Shown piece after piece: positions 6,348-6,832 of a DNA stretch of 6,832 bases. The first letter of the stretch is position 1; each line of letters begins with the position of its first letter. Made by a program: the position numbers and the translations under genes. Location of the stretch: NCBI GenBank assembly GCA_024278435.1, contig JAJRTD010000318.1, forward strand, positions 1-6,832. The letters run 5' to 3'. The notes under the pieces were generated by a model that saw only the letters and a list, made by a program, of their open reading frames with translations, searched no databases and was not told the DNA's origin. This DNA comes from Gammaproteobacteria bacterium (lineage in GTDB: Bacteria > Pseudomonadota > Gammaproteobacteria > SZUA-229).

Positions 6348-6740
6348 ATGGCTTTATTTGATGATGCCTGGATGAAAAGCTTCCAGGAAAAGTGGAATGC
6401 AGAACCAGATCTTGCTGGTGCATTAGAAAAAATTAATTTTAATTCAGTGATTGGTTACGGCTTCCCTAAAGAAGACACCTGCACCGGCTTTATTAAAGTG
6501 GAAAACGGTCATGTTACAGAAGCCGGCGCCTATGACGGCCGCGAATTAAACTGGGACATGCGCGCTGAACAGAAAAACTGGGAAAAATGGCTGAAGAAAG
6601 AAATCGGCATGACCGGCCTGGGCCTGGCCTTCACTACCGGCAAACTGAAATTCAAGGCTGGTGACTTTAAAGCCATGATTTCTGATCCCCGTATGGCCGG
6701 ACCATTTATCAAAAGCTTTGGTGCTATGGGTCGCGTATAA
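6348..6740 (+). CDS. Small SCP2 sterol-binding-like protein
   Basis: This 130-residue soluble protein with no signal peptide resembles the stand-alone SCP2 (sterol carrier protein 2) fold found in many proteobacteria. The C-terminal segment GKLKFKAGDFKAMISDP (98-114), followed by RMAGPFIKSFGAMGRV (115-130), is the clearest signature. The N-terminal half carries the amphipathic start WMKSFQEKWN (8-17) and the strand/turn region GFIKVENGHVTEAG (47-60). SCP2 folds form a hydrophobic tunnel for lipids or acyl-CoA. A lipid or quinone-precursor ligand is a family-based inference, and nothing here identifies it. A strong ribosome-binding site (CGGAG, 7 nt before ATG), a good promoter and an intrinsic terminator indicate an independent, well-expressed single-gene unit, apart from any short leader ORF. 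Confidence 0.8.
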   Translation: MALFDDAWMKSFQEKWNAEPDLAGALEKINFNSVIGYGFPKEDTCTGFIKVENGHVTEAGAYDGRELNWDMRAEQKNWEKWLKKEIGMTGLGLAFTTGKLKFKAGDFKAMISDPRMAGPFIKSFGAMGRV

Positions 6741-6765
6741 AACAGCACCCGCTAACAGCAAACAG

Positions 6766-6793
6766 AAAAAGCCACCGTAAAGGTGGCTTTTTT
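6766..6793 (+). terminator. Intrinsic terminator after the SCP2-like gene
   Basis: GCCACC (6771-6776) and GGTGGC (6782-6787) form a perfect 6-bp GC-rich stem with a 5-nt GTAAA loop, followed by six T (6788-6793). Five A (6766-6770) precede the stem, so it could extend by A-T pairs and work in both directions. It lies 25 nt after the stop codon. Confidence 0.92.
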
Positions 6794-6832
6794 ATTGCCC
6801 TTGAAAATTTATATATTCCCGGGCTAACGGCA

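Overview
The window reads as a gammaproteobacterial chromosome segment with moderate-to-high GC genes (rows counted by eye are about 50 to 65% GC). The gene order priA, argS, SPOR-domain protein is a familiar gammaproteobacterial arrangement, and the SCP2-like protein at the right end resembles those of environmental, often sulfur-oxidising, Gammaproteobacteria. The lineage below class is a guess.

Layout: (1) 1-506, minus strand: the N-terminal 168 residues of a fructosamine/ketosamine-3-kinase family protein, cut by the left edge. (2) 507-1264: a long divergent intergenic region. Positions 601-1140 are only about 32% GC by hand count. The region carries three exact TTATCCACA DnaA boxes, one TTATACACA and one TTTTCCACA, all in the same orientation, plus weaker matches, an imperfect AT-rich direct repeat and T tracts. 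It looks like a chromosomal replication origin (oriC) or a DnaA-controlled region, and it is the most interesting part of the window. (3) 1265-3496: complete priA, the replication restart helicase. (4) 3497-3673: a spacer with a nested inverted-repeat element and then a good promoter for argS. (5) 3674-5428: argS, arginyl-tRNA synthetase. (6) 5484-6089: a membrane-anchored SPOR-domain (FtsN-like) protein, probably co-transcribed with argS. (7) 6090-6347: a strong sigma70-type promoter and a leader of about 155 nt holding one or two very short ORFs. (8) 6348-6740: a small SCP2 sterol-binding-like protein, followed by a textbook intrinsic terminator at 6766-6793.

Functionally, priA (fork restart), argS (translation) and the SPOR protein (septal peptidoglycan) are housekeeping genes. 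The SCP2-like gene appears to be a separate single-gene transcript with its own promoter, leader and terminator. Genes on both sides of the DnaA-box region are transcribed away from it, as expected around an origin. However, C exceeds or roughly equals G on the + strand in the rows I counted on both sides, so no GC-skew switch is visible. The origin call is therefore a hypothesis. I see no mobile element, CRISPR array, tRNA or rRNA.
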